Source of the DNA: Papio anubis | Taxonomy: Eukaryota; Chordata; Mammalia; Primates; Cercopithecidae | Assembly: GCF_008728515.1 (NCBI RefSeq) | Contig: NC_044995.1 | Span: 46,765,084-46,829,083, forward strand | Reading direction: 5' to 3' | DNA length: 64,000 nt | In this document: positions 54,457-64,000 of the stretch, in pieces | How the letters are laid out: every line of letters begins with the position of its first letter | Position numbering within the stretch: position 1 is the stretch's first letter | The notes under the pieces: generated by a model | Told to the model about the DNA's origin: nothing | Database searches by the model: none | The model's input: the letters and a program-made list of their open reading frames with translations, nothing else | Made by a program: the position numbers and the translations under genes

Positions 54457-55004
54457 GTGAGTAGCGCCCGCGCGCCTCGTCCCGTCCCGGCCGCGACCCT
54501 GAACCCGCCACTGACCGGTCCCGCCTCGGCCCTGACCCTGCCCTCGCCATCGCCTGGCCTCCCCGCACCCCGAGGCCTCCATGCACCCGTCTGCGGGTCC
54601 CTCCAGCCCCCTGCCTCGTTTCCCCTCCGCCCCAGGCCCCCTTCCACCTTCTTTCCCTCCCCGATTCCTGCACTGGCCAGGCCACCTCCCAGTTTCTCCC
54701 TTTCCCGGTCGGGCTTCCCCACCCATCCCGTTGCTGCCCAGGCCTCCAGGCTCTGACCCCTTCCGGAGGTGGCCGCACCCAAGAACGACCTCGCTGCTGC
54801 AGACCTTGACACCCTCTCCCCTTCCGTGCAGGCTCTGGAGGTCCCGATCTCCTCCCTCTCCCCATGCAAATGCTGTATGTGCACAGAGGCCACCTCCCTC
54901 GACCTGCATCCTGTCCTCACCCCTTTACCCCTTCCCCCAACCTTCTCCCCAAGGCTTGGTCTCCCCTGACCCAGTCCTGATCCTCAACCCTACTTGATCC
55001 CTTT
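54457..55004 (+). other. DPP9 intron 1, C-rich start
   Basis: Pyrimidine-rich sequence that tails off from the CpG island. The minus strand is open for more than 200 codons, but the product is low-complexity Arg/Gly/Pro and not credible. Confidence 0.6.
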
Positions 55005-55039
55005 ATTAAGGACATCCAGAGACTCTTTTTCCTGCCGAG

Positions 55040-55112
55040 GCGTTGGTGGTGTAGTGGTTAGCATAGCTGTCTTCCAAGGGTCCAGCCCACAGGGTCCATT
55101 CCCCTTCCGTCA
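55040..55112 (+). pseudogene. tRNA-Gly-TCC pseudogene, inverted copy with its 5' flank
   Basis: The first 39 nt (55040-55078) match the tRNA-Gly gene at 53982-54053 except at two positions: A box TGGTGTAGTGG, and CTGTC for CTGCC in the anticodon arm. The 3' half has decayed. The anticodon stem no longer pairs, and the B box reads GGTCCATTCC with a lost base. The 5' flank is also shared: ATTAAGGACATCCAGAGA (55005-55022) matches the reverse of 54071-54088 with two changes, and both lie exactly 17 nt before the tRNA start. So it is a DNA duplication, not a reverse-transcribed tRNA. It flanks DPP9 exon 1 opposite to the parent gene. Confidence 0.88.
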
Positions 55113-55412
55113 GCCTCCCTTCTCAGGCCTGTCCAGCCGCCCACCTTCTTCCCACACAGCCTTAGGCCAGCCCTGACACTTCCCTGTCCACACCGCCTCT
55201 GAGCCATCAAAAGCGGTCTATTCCCTTGGCCTCCACCCCCTGGTCTTCCCCAGGGGCCCCAGGAGGAAGTCACTTGCCTCCCCGGCAAGAACCAACCTGC
55301 TTTCGAGGAGCTGGGACTAAAGCCCAGGAGGTGTGGACTGTAGGCACCAATCCCTGCATTCCTCTGCTGGGTCCCGGGGGAATCGGGGCCCGTGGGATGG
55401 CTCTTCTCCCAG

Positions 55413-55474
55413 ATTCTGTCCAGGGCATGCAGACGGTGCTGCAGAGCTTGGAGGCAGAGCTAGAATCTAGCCAG
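55413..55474 (+). pseudogene. Exon-like segment with coiled-coil-type frame
   Basis: It is preceded by CTCTTCTCCCAG (acceptor) and followed by GTAGAA (weak donor). In one frame its 62 nt read SVQGMQTVLQSLEAELESSQ, a heptad-like pattern. No known gene is recognised. It may be a cryptic exon, an old exon of a lost gene, or chance. Confidence 0.25.
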
Positions 55475-56029
55475 GTAGAATGGGGCCTGGCAGTCTGCAG
55501 CTCCGGAGTGGGGGAGGCTGAATGGCTAACCGGTGCTTCCATTAACCTGCCACCTTCATGACACGTTTCTCCTATAAAGGTCTGTGTCCCACACCTGCAG
55601 CTGGAATGGAGGCTCTCTGGACCCTTTAGAAGGTCAGTTGTGCTGGGATTTGGCAGCCAGGAAGGCTGGGGTGTGGGCTGGTGGGATTCCTATGCCTGCT
55701 CTAGAACATAGAGATTGTCAGGAAATGGATTTTTATGGCCCTGGGTGGTTGTCCTCTGCAGGGCAGTGGCTGCAGCTTTTTGTGTGCCTGCTGGAGGCTT
55801 TTCTTTCCACCCCTGTCCCCCTCTAGCTGCCCCTGGAAGGAGCTTTCTGAAGGCTTTGAGGAGAGGAAGGGGAGAGTGCTGATTTTGACAGGATTTGGTG
55901 GAGGGGTGCCTGTATCCCCCTATACTGCCTGACCTGGTCAGTAAATGGTGTGGATTCTGCCTCTGAAAGGACTTTAGTTTGAGTCTTGCCGCTTCCTGTG
56001 GTTTTGAGTAGCTTGTTTAGTTGACAGCG
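55475..56029 (+). other. DPP9 intron 1, unique
   Basis: No named element was recognised in this stretch. Confidence 0.4.
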
Positions 56030-56260
56030 CTAGCTATCATTTAGTTTGTGCTACATCAGACACTGTTTTAAAGCTGTGTGTGTGCAGTCTCATTTAATTC
56101 CTTCTGTGGCCCCAGGCGTAGATACTGTCGTATCATGTTCTTGCTGGGGAAGTGGAAGCTCAGAGAGGTTCAGGGACTTCCCCAGAAGTGGCAGAGTGAG
56201 GATTTGAACCCTTCTCTCTGAGACCAGAGCCCACACTTTTCACCACTGGACTGAGATTGC
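56030..56260 (-). repeat. Antisense MIR
   Basis: GCTAGCTATCATTTAGTTTG, then GAAGCTCAGAGAGGTTCAGG and GAGGATTTGAACCCTTCTC, in reversed MIR order. It is nearly complete. Confidence 0.85.
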
Positions 56261-56340
56261 AGCCAGTGATTTTTCGTGGTGACTTTATGCTTAACCTCTT
56301 CCCTTACGATCTCAGTCCTGTCCCCATGTGCTTCCCTCTT

Positions 56341-56633
56341 TTCTTTTGTTTTTGAGACAGAACCTCGCTGTGTCGCCCAGGCTTGAGTGCAGTGGCGCAA
56401 TCTCAGCTCACTGCAACTTCCACCTTCTGAGTTCAAGCAATTCTTCTGTGTCAGCCTCCTGAGTAGCTGGGATTACAGGCTTGCACCACCACACCCGGAT
56501 AATTTTTGTATTTTTAGTAGAGATGGGGTTTCACTATGTTGGCCAGGCTGGCCTAGAACTCCTGACCTCAGGTGATCTGCCCACCTCAGCCCCCCAAAGT
56601 GCTGGGATTCCAGGCGTGTGCCACTGTACCCAG
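56341..56633 (-). repeat. Antisense Alu
   Basis: A complete element of an older subfamily in DPP9 intron 1. Confidence 0.88.
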
Positions 56634-56893
56634 CTGGCCCTCTCTTCTTTACGCCTTTGGGCAAATGCCCATCATGGGACCTGGCTTGTCTGAGAAGGTA
56701 GTTGGGCACCAGCCAAACAAGGGGCCCCTTTGACTTTAGACAGCATCCAAGAAAGGACAGTAGCTCGTTCATTCAACCTGAAATGTTTGTTGAGGACCAG
56801 GCATAGTCTGGGCTCAGGCGATCTGTTGGGACCAGGATAGATGTGACCTGCCCTGTGGAACTGACATTCCCGTGAGGAGTGCCCCCTTACCTA

Positions 56894-57098
56894 CAGAAGG
56901 GTTTCTCAGCCTTGCCACTGATATTTAGGGTTGGGTCCTTCCTGGCAGAGGAGTGGGAGGGGGGCTGTCCTGTGCACTGTAGGGGTTGAGCAGCATCGCT
57001 GGCCTCCACCAGCCACATGCCTCCCCGCACCGTCCCAGTCGTCATTACCAAAAATATCCCCTGGGGGGGCCAGTTATCCCCAGGTGAGACTCCCTGGG
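56894..57098 (-). mobile_element. MER5A DNA transposon, copy 1
   Basis: TTTCTCAGCCTTGCCACTGA, GGCTGTCCTGTGCACTGTAG, then GCAGCATCGCTGGCCTCCAC and AAAAATATCCCCTGGGGGGG follow the reversed MER5A consensus. It is a non-autonomous hAT-Charlie element with no coding capacity. Confidence 0.85.
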
Positions 57099-57331
57099 TT
57101 AGGGGATTCCATGAATCCTCAAGAGACTGTGTCCCATGATCCTCTGCCCTACGAAGGTCCCAGGAGGCTGCAGACATTGAAATCCTCACCCTGAGTGGGG
57201 AAGAAGACAGGAGGTGAATCCCAGGAGCTGGGGGGTCCCCCTCGTTTAGAATGCTTGTTCCCTGGAAAGTTTATTCCAGTATTAATATGAACGTAGGCAT
57301 TGAACTCAAATTTCTCCCCAAGTAATGGATG

Positions 57332-57546
57332 CAGGGGTCTCCGGTTTGGTATTGCTGACATTTGAGGTGGGATCCTTCTCTGGAGTGGGTCATCCTGGGC
57401 TCTGTGGGGTGCTAAGCAGCGTCTCTGGGCTCCACCCACTCCATGCCGGGGCACCCCCAAGTTGTGACAGCCGCAAATGTCTCCAGACATCATCCAGTGT
57501 CCCTTGGAGGGCCGAATCGCCCCCAGGTGAGAGCCACTCTCCCTGG
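57332..57546 (-). mobile_element. MER5A DNA transposon, copy 2
   Basis: ATTGCTGACATTTGAGGTGG, GTGTCCCTTGGAGGGCCG and ATGTCTCCAGACATCATC show the family. It is a little over 200 bp after copy 1, in the same orientation. Confidence 0.87.
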
Positions 57547-57579
57547 GGAAGGGGACCACTGGAATGATGGTCCAGGCCA

Positions 57580-57965
57580 TCGTGTCAGCATCCGGGTGTA
57601 GTGATGGGGGCAGTCAGGTAGCATCTTCAGATGGGGCGCTCAGGAATGAGCTCTGAAGAGGTGGTATCAGGAGCCACAGGGCAAGAAGGAGCAAGTCATA
57701 TCAAAAGCAGGGAACTGGCATCTCAGGCCAAGGGGCGTGTCGTGCAGAAGCCGTGTGCTAGGAGCAAGCGGATGTGTTGAGGGACAGGAAGGAGGCAAGT
57801 ACGGCCAAAGGTCACGGTCAAGGACGAAGCGAGTAGGCAAGGTCACCAGGGCCATCAGGGAGCGGCCACAGTGAGGAATTTGGGATTCTTCTGTTTCCAG
57901 GAAGTGCCCTGGTGTGGTGTCCCTGGAGTCACTTGAAACTCCCAGGGACTTCACACCTTGAAAGG
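57580..57965. repeat. Ancient-repeat-like sequence
   Basis: AGGAGCAAGTCATATCAAAAG and AGGGCCATCAGGGAGCGGCC-style text resembles the old element seen at 48.7 and 62.7 kb. Low confidence. Confidence 0.35.
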
Positions 57966-58189
57966 AACCTCCTGTTGAGAAAGATGCCCGTCTCTGGCAA
58001 ATGCCCAGCACCGCCCGCATTTCAGGGCAGGGCCTGAAGCATCGTCTCTTCAGAATGCCCTTGGCCTCAGGGTGCTCGTGGAGGCTTGGAGGACTGCCTG
58101 GGGAAATGGGGAGGGGGCAAAGGGGGCAGGAGCGCCCACTCCCCACCTGCCGGGGTTGCAGCCCTTTGGTCTCTCCTGCTTGCCCGCAG

Positions 58190-58280
58190 GCACCCCTGCC
58201 CTCCTGAAGTCAGCCGAGCGGTTAATGCGGAAGGTTAAGAAACTGCGCCTGGACAAGGAGAACACCGGAAGTTGGAGAAG
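58190..58280 (+). CDS. DPP9: DPP9 exon with long-isoform start codon and nuclear signal
   Basis: The acceptor is CTTGCCCGCAG (exon from 58190). The donor is AGAAG followed by GTGAGG (exon end 58280). The coding part starts at ATG 58225 and gives MRKVKKLRLDKENTGSWR plus two bases of a split serine codon (phase 2). This is the N-terminus of the 892-residue human DPP9 isoform. The basic run RKVKKLRLDK is the nuclear localisation signal reported for the long form. The exon joins in frame to the one at 63857. The short isoform skips this start and begins in the next exon. Curiously, the overlapping frame (TTG 58272 onward) stays open through the donor into the intron with a helical sequence, KVRLALEALISGDVAQLPEF. 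This suggests an older exon or a frameshift. Confidence 0.93.
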
Positions 58281-58440
58281 GTGAGGCTGGCTTTGGAGGC
58301 CCTGATCAGTGGAGATGTGGCCCAGCTTCCGGAATTCCCCAACAGTCTGAGATCTGGAAGGCCCCTTCTTTCCCTCTCCCCTGGATTCCCCAGCAGGTCC
58401 CCAAGGCTGTTCTGGTTATTTCGAGCGAGGAGGCAGCATG

Positions 58441-58655
58441 GCCTAGTGTGGGATCTCCCCCTCAGCACTGTGGACATTGGGGCTGGAATGTTCTCTGGGG
58501 TGGGGCCGTCCCGGGCACTTCAGGGTGCTGAGCAGCGTCGCTGGCCTCCACCCACTTCATGCCAGGACTCCCCTCAGTTGAGACAACCACAGATGTCTCC
58601 AGACATCGCCAAGTTTTGCTGGGGGCAGACTCACTCCTGAGCGAGAACCACTGAT
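58441..58655 (-). mobile_element. MER5A DNA transposon, copy 3
   Basis: CACTGTGGACATTGGGGCTG, GCGTCGCTGGCCTCCACC and ATGTCTCCAGACATCGCC identify the family. The orientation is as in copies 1 and 2. Confidence 0.85.
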
Positions 58656-58756
58656 CTCACTGTAACGATGTGGGTTTGGGGCTCCAAGAGATGGTTCCAC
58701 TCCCCTTCCTCGCTGGGTGACGTTGGACAGGCCATTCAACCTGACTGAGCCCATGT

Positions 58757-58765
58757 TTGTTTATT

Positions 58766-58800
<35 letters not shown>

Positions 58801-59373
58801 TTTGAGGCGGAGTCACTCTATCTAGGCTGGAGTGCAGTGGCTGGCGATCTTAGCGCCACTGCAACCTCCGCCTGCGGGTTCAGCGATTCTCCTGCCTCAA
58901 CTCCCAAGTAGCTGGGGCATTGCCACTACACCTGGCTAATTTCTGTATTTTTTTTTTTTTTTTTTGAGGCGGAGTCTCGCTCTATGCATGAGCTCGAGGT
59001 GCAGTGGCCGGATCTCAGCTCACTGCAAGCTCCGCCTCTTGGGTTTACCATTCTCCCGCCTCAGCCTCGAGTAGCTGGGATTACAGGCCTGTCACCTGCC
59101 GGCAAGTTTTTGTATTTTTAGTAGAGGCGGGGTTTCACCCGTGTTAGCCAGGATGGCCTCGATCTCCTGACCTCGTGATCCTTCCGTCTCGGCCTCCCAA
59201 AGTGCTGGGATTACAGGCTTGAGCCACCGCGCCCGGCCTAATTTCTGTATTTTTAATAGAGATGGGGTTTCACCACGTTAGCCAGGATGGTCTTGATCAC
59301 CTGACCTCGTGATCCACCCGCCTCGGCCTCCCAAGGTGCTGGGATTTCAGGCGTGAGCCACCGCGCCTGGCCT
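58757..59373 (-). repeat. Antisense Alu split by an AluYR, error-rich
   Basis: The outer Alu has a TTTA tail (58757-58803) and runs to about 58947, resuming at 59239-59373. The AluYR occupies 58948-59238, with TAATTTCTGTATTTT on both sides. Between 58800 and 59100 many single bases are missing from otherwise young sequence, which points to poor reads. Confidence 0.82.
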
Positions 59374-60021
59374 CGATTTTCTAATACTCTTAGGCGTGTT
59401 TGCTTTAATGGAGCATGCTCAGTCAGGAAGGGAATTGAAGAATGGACCGGGGAAGACAGGGACGGTGTGAAGGGCTATGATTGGCCCAGCCGTGGGCTCT
59501 AAAACCCGGCGGTTCTAGTGTCTGGTGGGCACATGCCTTAGGGGTCAGTTACTGAAGGGGATCTGTGTCCCTTCCCTTATCTGCACACACTAATGTCCCA
59601 CCTGGGCACAGGCTGCTGGGTGACTCTAAAGGTTGCTCATCAAAGCTAAAGGCCCAGGCGGTGCTGGGGGCAGTTTGGTAGAACAGAGGATGACATGCTG
59701 TTTCCCCAGCAGCCCCCACTTGCAGGAGCACTTGCCTGGCCCAGGCCAGCTGCCTAAAGTCCACCTTGAGGCATTTTCCCATCTAGTGCATGGGTAGGAC
59801 CCTGTCCTCACCACCCCCATACGCCCCTTGCCCCACGCCAGCCAGGGGCTCCCGCCTTTCTGTCTGCCTTATCACCTTGTGGTCGGCCCGAACTCAGAAC
59901 CACAGTCAGCACTGAATCTACGGTTCCTTCTGGGCGTCCGAATACTTCCCCCATCTCTGACTACTCCCGCGCCCCTGCTCGCCACCAAAGCACCATCTCA
60001 GACACAGAGATCACAGAGCTT
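59374..60021 (+). other. DPP9 intron, unique
   Basis: No named repeat or exon was recognised. A CCAAT-type GATTGG lies near 59480 without other promoter signs. Confidence 0.4.
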
Positions 60022-60470
60022 TGGAGCTGGGCACAGTGGCTTGCACCCCTCTCATCCCAGCTATTTGCTAGACTGAGGTGGCAGGATCGCTGGAGCCCAG
60101 GAGTTTGAGACCAGCCTGAGCAACATAGCAAGACCCCGTCTCTTAAAAAAAAAATTTTTTAGTTAGAAGGCTCATCCTGTCACCCAGGCTGGAGTGCAGT
60201 GGCCGGATCTCAGCTCACTGCAAGCTCCGCCTCCCGGGTTCACACCATTCTCCTGTCTCAGCCTCCCGAGTAGCTGGGACTACAGGCGCCCGCCACCTCG
60301 CCCGGCTAGTTTTTTGTATTTCTTAATAGAGACAGGGTTTCACCGTGTTAGCCAGGATGGTCTCGATCTCCTGACCTCGTGATCCGCCCGTCTCGGCCTC
60401 CCAAAGTGCTGGGATTACAGGCTTGAGCCACCGCGCCCAGCCCAAGACCCCGTCTCTTAAAAAAAAAATG
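60022..60470. repeat. Sense left-monomer Alu carrying an antisense AluYR
   Basis: The left monomer (60022-60150) is followed by an antisense AluYR (60158-60441). The site CAAGACCCCGTCTCTTAAAA is present before and after it, a clear long target-site duplication. Confidence 0.88.
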
Positions 60471-62599
60471 AAGAATTTAAAAAGGAGATCACAGATCTGC
60501 CACCCAGCCTTGACAGAGACCGTGCCAGAAGGTCTAGAGCAGAGGCACCCAGCTGATTGGCTGAAGGAAGGAGTAGGTAGACTTGAGTTAGTGGCCTGGA
60601 ATCCGCTTTCATCTCTGCAGCTGTGTAAACTCTTGACTCCCCTGAACCACAGCACAGGGTGGTGCTAGGTGGAGAAAGCCAGTCACAGGCTCGCCCGCGC
60701 TCGCTCCCTCGCTCTTTCGCCAGCCTCTCTGCAGTCCGGGCTGTGCCTCCGGGTAGAAGAGAGGTGAGCAGAGGGCCAGGCTCCAGCACCAAGCCTCGGC
60801 CTGTCTGGAAGCTCAAGCTAAAGAGTCTAGCCACATCCAGAAGATTCCTGGAAGCTTCTCACGATGTCTCATTTCGTTTCTCATCTCCGGGATCGAATTT
60901 TTGCTTCCTGGGCTATCTGTGGTGATCAGAGGCAAGATCATCTTTATTGTTCTTTGCAGTGGAAATAAGGCACGCGGTTCTGTAGGTGCTTCCAGACAGG
61001 CTATCCGCGCACGGGTGGCCCCTTTGGGAGCTCTGAAGGTCATATCTTTTCTTTGCTGCCGTGAGCCAGGCTTGAGTTGGGGCAGCACAGCTTAGAGGGG
61101 TGCTTAGGCCACTCAGAGGAGCTCCCCGGGCTCAGTTTTCTGGGCTTGTTGCCAGCAGTGCTCCGGACGGTGTGGGTTCTTGAGTGCTCAGGCGGTCCTG
61201 GTCCCAGCCCCTGCCTAACACCGCTCGTGGCTCCCCGCTGCCCTAGAGGGGAACTGCAGCTCTGCAGTGGGCAAGGACATCCTGGTGACCTGAGAGCCCT
61301 GTAAGTGCTGATATCCTTTGGTTCGTGTCTTTAGTTCCATCTCAGCAGGAGCTGAACGAACAAACTGTGCTCCTCCTGGCTGGAGGGCAGGACACGCTGG
61401 CTCAGCCTGGATGGAGTAGGAGGAAACGAGGGAAGCGTTTTCCCCTGTCATTTCTTTGGGGTCGAGTTGGAGAGGAGCCTCCAGAAATCAGCCCACAGCC
61501 GTGATACCCAGAAGCCCCCTTCCCAAGGGGCCCCCTGCCCCTTGAGCCTTTCATATGTCCCGTGCTGAGGTGGCTTCTACTCTCCTTGGCTTCCAGGACC
61601 TTCCCTCAGGACACAGGTGTCTCGCAGTGTGGCACGGGAAGCTCTCGGGGCTGCACTGTGGCTTTTCCTGCTGCAATTGCTGGGCTTGTCACACAGCATC
61701 TCAGTGGGAGGCTGGGGGCTGGGCTGCCTCCTTCAAACCCCCTTTGCTCATTCACTCGGCTCTGATTGAGAGCAAGCTCCAATGCCCTCCCAGCCTCAGT
61801 TTCCCCACCTGTAGAATGGGCTGTCACAAGCCCAAGTGAGGTGACAATTGCAGGTCCTGATCTTCCAAAGGTGCTCGTTGACGTCCTTGCCGCTCTTTCT
61901 CCCCTTCCCTCTCAGAGCGGGCTGGGGCTCTTTCTCTTGCATTGGTCAGCCTGTGGGGGCTCCCCTTGGCAAGAGGCAGAGTCTTTCCGGAACTGGCACG
62001 CCGCAGAGTCAAGGCAGCCCGCTCGTCTCTGCCCTTTACTTCTCTCACACCCGGTCCCTGCTGTCCACTCCCTCGGGTTTTCCCACTTCCTCCGAGCGAG
62101 CAGCGACTTCCCCAAGCCAAGCTGTTGGTCCCAGAGGACAGGGCTTCTGGCGAGGTCGGCAGTCACTCGGAGCCCACAGAGGGAAGTGAGACCGGCCCCG
62201 GTGCCACCCCTTCCAGACCACTGGCTCTTGCAGAACTGGGTCACTGCGGCCATGTTTAGACTTCTGTAAAACAAATATTTGCCTGGCCAGTCCAGTCAGG
62301 TGAGGGCGGGAGTGGGGTGGCGGGAGCTGTGACACTGCAGCGGCTGCTCGTGGTGGCTGCTTTGCAGATCCAGAGTATCCTGAGTGGGAGGAACGAGTGG
62401 GATGTTCTTTGGGGAAGTGTGTGCCATTCACCCTCTCACCTGCACCTCCCCCATCCCGAGGCTCTGGAAATTCCAGTGAAGGCCAAACGTCTTCCTGGCT
62501 GGACAGCAAGCCAACAGCACAGGTGACCAGGATGGCTTTTCATTCCTTCACTCCCGGGCCTCTCCCGAGACCCAGCGTGTCTCCCCGCGGGCGCGGTGA
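60471..62599 (+). other. DPP9 intron, repeat-poor
   Basis: This is the longest repeat-free part of the window, about 2.1 kb. It is moderately GC-rich with scattered CpG. A stretch at 60675-60760, CTCGCCCGCGCTCGCTCC followed by a donor GAGAGGTGAGCAG, could be an alternative first exon, but I have no second line of evidence. No protein-like frame continues into a known gene. Confidence 0.4.
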
Positions 62600-63750
62600 G
62601 AGATAGTCATTCCACAGTGCTCCGCAGGATGCCTGCCGTGTGCCAGCCACCAGCTAAGGTTCTGGGAGCACAGCTGTGAATGGGACAGATGTGGGGGAGA
62701 CAGGGGTCCCACAAATAACCACTGTGATGACGGTGGATGGAGGGGGGCAGCCAGGTGGCGTGTGAAAGGTGAGCAGAAGGACCAGCTTCGGCCTGGATGG
62801 TTGTGCGAGGTTTCTGAGGGCCTGCCAAGTACTTAAGCTGAGGTCTGATTAGAAGTTGGTCAAGCAGGCCGGGCGCAGTGGCTCACGCCTGTAATCCCAA
62901 CACTTTGGGAAGCTGAGGGAGGTGGATCACTTGAGGTCAGGAGTTCGAGAGCAGCCTGACCAACATAGTGAAACCCCGTCTCTACTAAAAATACAAAAAA
63001 ATCAGCTGGGCGTGGCGGCAGGCGCCTGTAATCTCAGCTACTTGGGAGGCTGAGGCAGGAGAATCACTTGAACCTGAGAGGCAGAGGCTGCAGTGATCCG
63101 AGATCATGCCACTGCACTCCAGCCTGGGCAACAGAGTAAGACTCTGTCTCAAAAAAAAAAAAACAAAAAACAAAGCATATATATATATATATATATGTGA
63201 AGTTAAGTAAAGTGAGGAAAAATGCACTCCGAGCAGGAGGGCTAGCATGTGCAGGGGCCCTGTGGTGGAAAGGAACTCGGCCTGTTTGAGGAGCTGAGTG
63301 AAGGCTGGTTTGGCTGGGGCACGGGAATAAGGAGGATGAGATTCAAGGCTGTGGCAGGGGTCAGCGAGAGCCTTGAGGTGTGGCGAGGACTGCTTGTGAC
63401 CCCGGGGACTGTGGAAAACCAGGAAGGGTTTTAAGCGATGGGGTCTTGGCAGTGGATGTGGAATATCCTGGTGGGAGGTGGTTTCAGTCATTCAGCCAAA
63501 GCCCAGCATGGTGGCTCACCCCTGTCATCCCAGCCACTTGGGAGGCTGATGCAGGAGGATTGCTTGTGGCCAGGAGTTTGAGACCAGCCTGGGGAACATA
63601 GTTGAGACCCCCATCTCCAAAAAGAAGAAAGTTTTTAAAAATCATTCATTGGAGAGGTGATGGTGGCTTGAATCTTAGCAGCTTTGGTGACATGGAGAGA
63701 GGTGGAGGTGGACCAACCCAAGAAGGGTTTAGGGAGTGGGAAGCGGCAGG
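62600..63750. repeat. Ancient repeat with two Alu insertions
   Basis: GTGTGCCAGCCACCAGCTAA, GCATGTGCAGGGGCCCTGTG, GGGTTTTAAGCGATGGGG and GAGGTGATGGTGGCTTGAAT occur in the order of the same old repeat as at 48.7 kb. A sense Alu (62867-63163, then a TA run 63175-63196) and a sense left monomer (63500-63640) interrupt it. Confidence 0.6.
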
Positions 63751-63856
63751 GGTGGGCTCGTCCGGAAGAGCCTGAGTGCCTCGCAAGGGGCAGTGTTGGA
63801 GCAGCTCGTAGGTAAAGCAGTTCTCCTTTCTCATGGTCTTTGCTTCCTCCGCACAG

Positions 63857-64000
63857 CTTCTCGCTGAATTCCGAGGGGGCTGAGAGGATGGCCACCACCG
63901 GGACCCCAACAGCCGACCGAGGCGACGCAGCCGCCACGGATGACCCGGCCGCCCGCTTCCAGGTGCAGAAGCACTCTTGGGACGGGCTCCGGAGCATCAT
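63857..64000 (+). CDS. DPP9: DPP9 coding exon with short-isoform start (partial)
   Basis: The acceptor is CTTCCTCCGCACAG, and the first base completes the serine codon split from the exon at 58190. The exon then reads FSLNSEGAER followed by ATG 63888, the start of the 863-residue short isoform. That isoform begins MATTGTPTADRGDAAATDDP, continues with AARFQVQKHSWDGLRSI and runs off the window within codon 38. The match to human DPP9 is complete over what is visible. The N-terminal 40 or so residues are an Ala/Thr/Asp-rich lead into the beta-propeller. The active-site Ser, Asp and His lie far downstream outside the window. The short form is cytosolic, and the long form carries the upstream nuclear signal. 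Confidence 0.97.

Larger units (their letters stand above)
54280..64000 (+). other. DPP9: DPP9 gene, 5' part (cut by window end)
   Basis: Dipeptidyl peptidase 9 is a serine protease of the S9B (DPP4) family. It acts in the cytosol and nucleus, removes N-terminal Xaa-Pro or Xaa-Ala dipeptides and restrains the NLRP1 and CARD8 inflammasomes. The window shows exon 1 (54280-54456), an exon with the long-isoform start (58190-58280) and the beginning of the next coding exon (63857 on). The propeller and catalytic domains lie beyond the window. Intron sequence holds a tRNA pseudogene, MIR, MER5A and Alu elements. Confidence 0.93.

Noticed and set aside
54167..54920. Three overlapping minus-strand frames of 200-240 codons
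   Set aside because: They are antisense to the DPP9 CpG island and reflect GC content (Arg/Gly/Pro/Ala). No known domain or independent promoter.
60675..60760. Alternative first exon of DPP9
   Set aside because: CpG-rich text and a donor are present, but no core promoter signs or continuing frame. Kept only as a remark on the intron.
62317..62526. Additional DPP9 coding exon
   Set aside because: The frame is open, but the known protein joins directly from the exon at 58190 to that at 63857, leaving no room in the standard isoforms.

Overview
This is nuclear genomic DNA of an Old World monkey, and no part of it is bacterial or viral genome. About half of the window is Alu. The youngest Alus share a lineage signature: GGCTCAAGCCTG at the head, AAAACTAGCCGGGCGAGG after the central A-run, and GATCCGGCCACTGC before the tail. 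This fits the AluYR subfamilies of cercopithecids rather than the human AluYa/Yb set. Long introns, spliced exons, MIR, L2, MER5A, Tigger, LTR and L1 relics and eukaryotic tRNA genes agree. The gene content matches the region of human chromosome 19p13.3 that runs from MIR7-3/MIR7-3HG to the 5' end of DPP9. The + strand here follows the direction of DPP9 transcription.

Layout. (1) Positions 1-6440 hold the microRNA gene MIR7-3 on the minus strand (3965-4074). A candidate TATA promoter and short first exon for its host transcript lie at 5580-5705. Between promoter and microRNA is a cluster of four REST/RE1-like half-site pairs (5006-5184), which I consider the best find in the window. (2) Positions 6441-53400 are an Alu-dense gene desert. 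Its islands of older sequence include homeodomain-site blocks near 10.4 and 41.8-42.1 kb, a heat-shock-element-like tandem repeat at 11503, a CpG-rich promoter-like island with an RFX X-box at 14.9-15.25 kb, and CTCF-like motifs near 46.8 and 48.8-49.1 kb. (3) Positions 53438-54053 carry two convergent tRNA genes, Val-CAC (+) and Gly-TCC (-). The Gly gene is divergent to the DPP9 promoter. (4) Positions 54150-64000 hold the CpG-island promoter and non-coding first exon of DPP9, a long first intron with a tRNA-Gly pseudogene and three MER5A copies, the exon with the start codon of the long nuclear isoform (58190-58280), and the start of the next coding exon (63857 to the window end), which contains the start codon of the short isoform.

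How they work together. miR-7 is a neuroendocrine microRNA, so a REST-site cluster between its promoter and hairpin would suit silencing outside neural and endocrine cells (inference). DPP9 is a ubiquitous prolyl dipeptidase with a housekeeping-type promoter next to Pol III genes. The desert between them holds possible enhancers and insulators. The only protein-coding sequence I can support is the N-terminus of DPP9. The many other open frames are Alu, simple-repeat or GC-rich artefacts.

Quality. Parts of 24.3-25.9 kb, 34.06-34.6 kb and 58.8-59.1 kb, and two pure G runs, look like lower-quality assembly.
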